Of a DNA stretch of 64,000 nt, positions 63,707 through 64,000 are shown piece after piece; the stretch's first letter is position 1, and each line of letters begins with the position of its first letter. The notes beneath the pieces were generated by a model that was not told where the DNA came from, did no database searches, and saw only the letters and a program-made list of their open reading frames with translations. The DNA comes from Clostridium sp. ZS2-4 (GTDB taxonomy: Bacteria > Bacillota > Clostridia > Clostridiales > Clostridiaceae). The stretch is from contig NZ_JAPPRQ010000011.1 of assembly GCF_026719745.1 (NCBI RefSeq), positions 124,001 through 188,000 of the forward strand. Direction: 5' to 3'. The position numbers and the translations under genes are program-made.

Positions 63707-64000
63707 ATGTCTGGATTTAATTTTAGATTACAAAGGGTTCTTGATATTAGACTAGATAAGGAAGAAGAAAGTAAAAGAAGTTTTAAAGTAGCTCAGGATG
63801 AAAAAATCAAAGTTGAGAAAAAATTAAATGATCTAAAAATTAAATATGATAAATATTCTAAAGTTGACAGCAGCTGCAGCATAATTTCCAGAAAAATAAG
63901 ACAGAATTATTGCAATGCTCTGTATTTTAATATTGGAGAAACAACTATAGAGCTTGATGATAAAACTATAAAATTAGAAGAAAAAAGAGAAGAGTTAAAA
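63707..64000 (+). CDS. fliJ: Flagellar export chaperone FliJ (5' part, cut by window end)
   Basis: The first 98 codons of a coiled-coil protein directly after fliI, the usual FliJ position. It begins MSGFNFRLQRVLDIRLDKEEE, matching the FliJ start (F-x-F-x-L-x-x-V-L), then runs as charged helix. TGAGGAGC precedes the ATG. The reading frame is open to the last base of the window. FliJ in Gram-positives has about 145 residues, so roughly a third is missing. Confidence 0.9.
   Translation, partial: MSGFNFRLQRVLDIRLDKEEESKRSFKVAQDEKIKVEKKLNDLKIKYDKYSKVDSSCSIISRKIRQNYCNALYFNIGETTIELDDKTIKLEEKREELK

Overview
The window is AT-rich DNA of a Gram-positive, endospore-former-type clostridium (Clostridium sensu stricto is the best guess). 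Evidence is the very low GC content, strong AGGAGG-type ribosome sites with frequent GTG and TTG starts, and the clostridial late-flagellar gene order. It is almost entirely one flagellar/chemotaxis locus: every convincing gene but one reads on the + strand. No tRNA, rRNA, CRISPR, transposase or phage gene was seen.

Layout. (1) 189-10608: a FapA-like protein, then a complete chemotaxis set (cheW, cheD, cheB, cheR, cheA, cheC, cheY, second cheW) and the switch genes fliM and fliY, closed by a terminator. (2) 10893-21626: late flagellar genes flgM, flgN, flgK, flgL, fliW, csrA, flaG, a small unknown, fliS, fliD, a FliT-like gene and the main flagellin. (3) 21695-56233: a flagellar glycosylation island of about 34 kb. 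It has TPR-linked glycosyltransferases, two Maf (DUF115) flagellin glycosyltransferases, nucleotide-sugar enzymes, methyltransferases, a deacetylase, an ATP-grasp protein, a HAD phosphatase, and a pseudaminic-acid-type set (PseB-, PseC-, PseI-, PseG- and SpsF/PseF-like). (4) 56256-57155: a second, divergent flagellin. (5) 57708-64000: the early basal-body/export operon flgB, flgC, fliE, fliF, fliG, fliH, fliI and fliJ (cut by the window end).

How it works together. Six genes or operons are preceded by the same SigD/FliA-type promoter (TAAA, 15-16 bases, then NNCGATAA/T): flgM, fliS-fliD, the main flagellin, the first glycosyltransferase, the pseB-like gene and the second flagellin (the last promoter lies inside the pseG-like gene). 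Filament protein, its export and capping factors and its sugar coat would thus be switched on together when FlgM releases SigD. A seventh such promoter stands alone in the 536-base gap before flgB. The flagellin leader carries a hairpin with GGA in the loop plus a ribosome site of CsrA-binding type, fitting the FliW-CsrA pair encoded 4.6 kb upstream.

The most unusual feature is a family of heptamer repeats (GGTTACT / AGTAACC) at five gene boundaries of this locus. Between flgK and flgL, five units at one end and four inverted units at the other bound a 576-base cassette holding the only minus-strand gene, a four-helix-bundle (S23/IVS-type) protein. An 83-base copy with the same 5+4 arrangement but no gene lies between flgN and flgK. 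A perfect 8-copy tandem array lies just upstream of the pseC-like gene, a 13-unit array between fliH and fliI, and a decayed copy after flaG. I read these as a possible small mobile-element family, full-length and gene-less forms side by side; this is inference.
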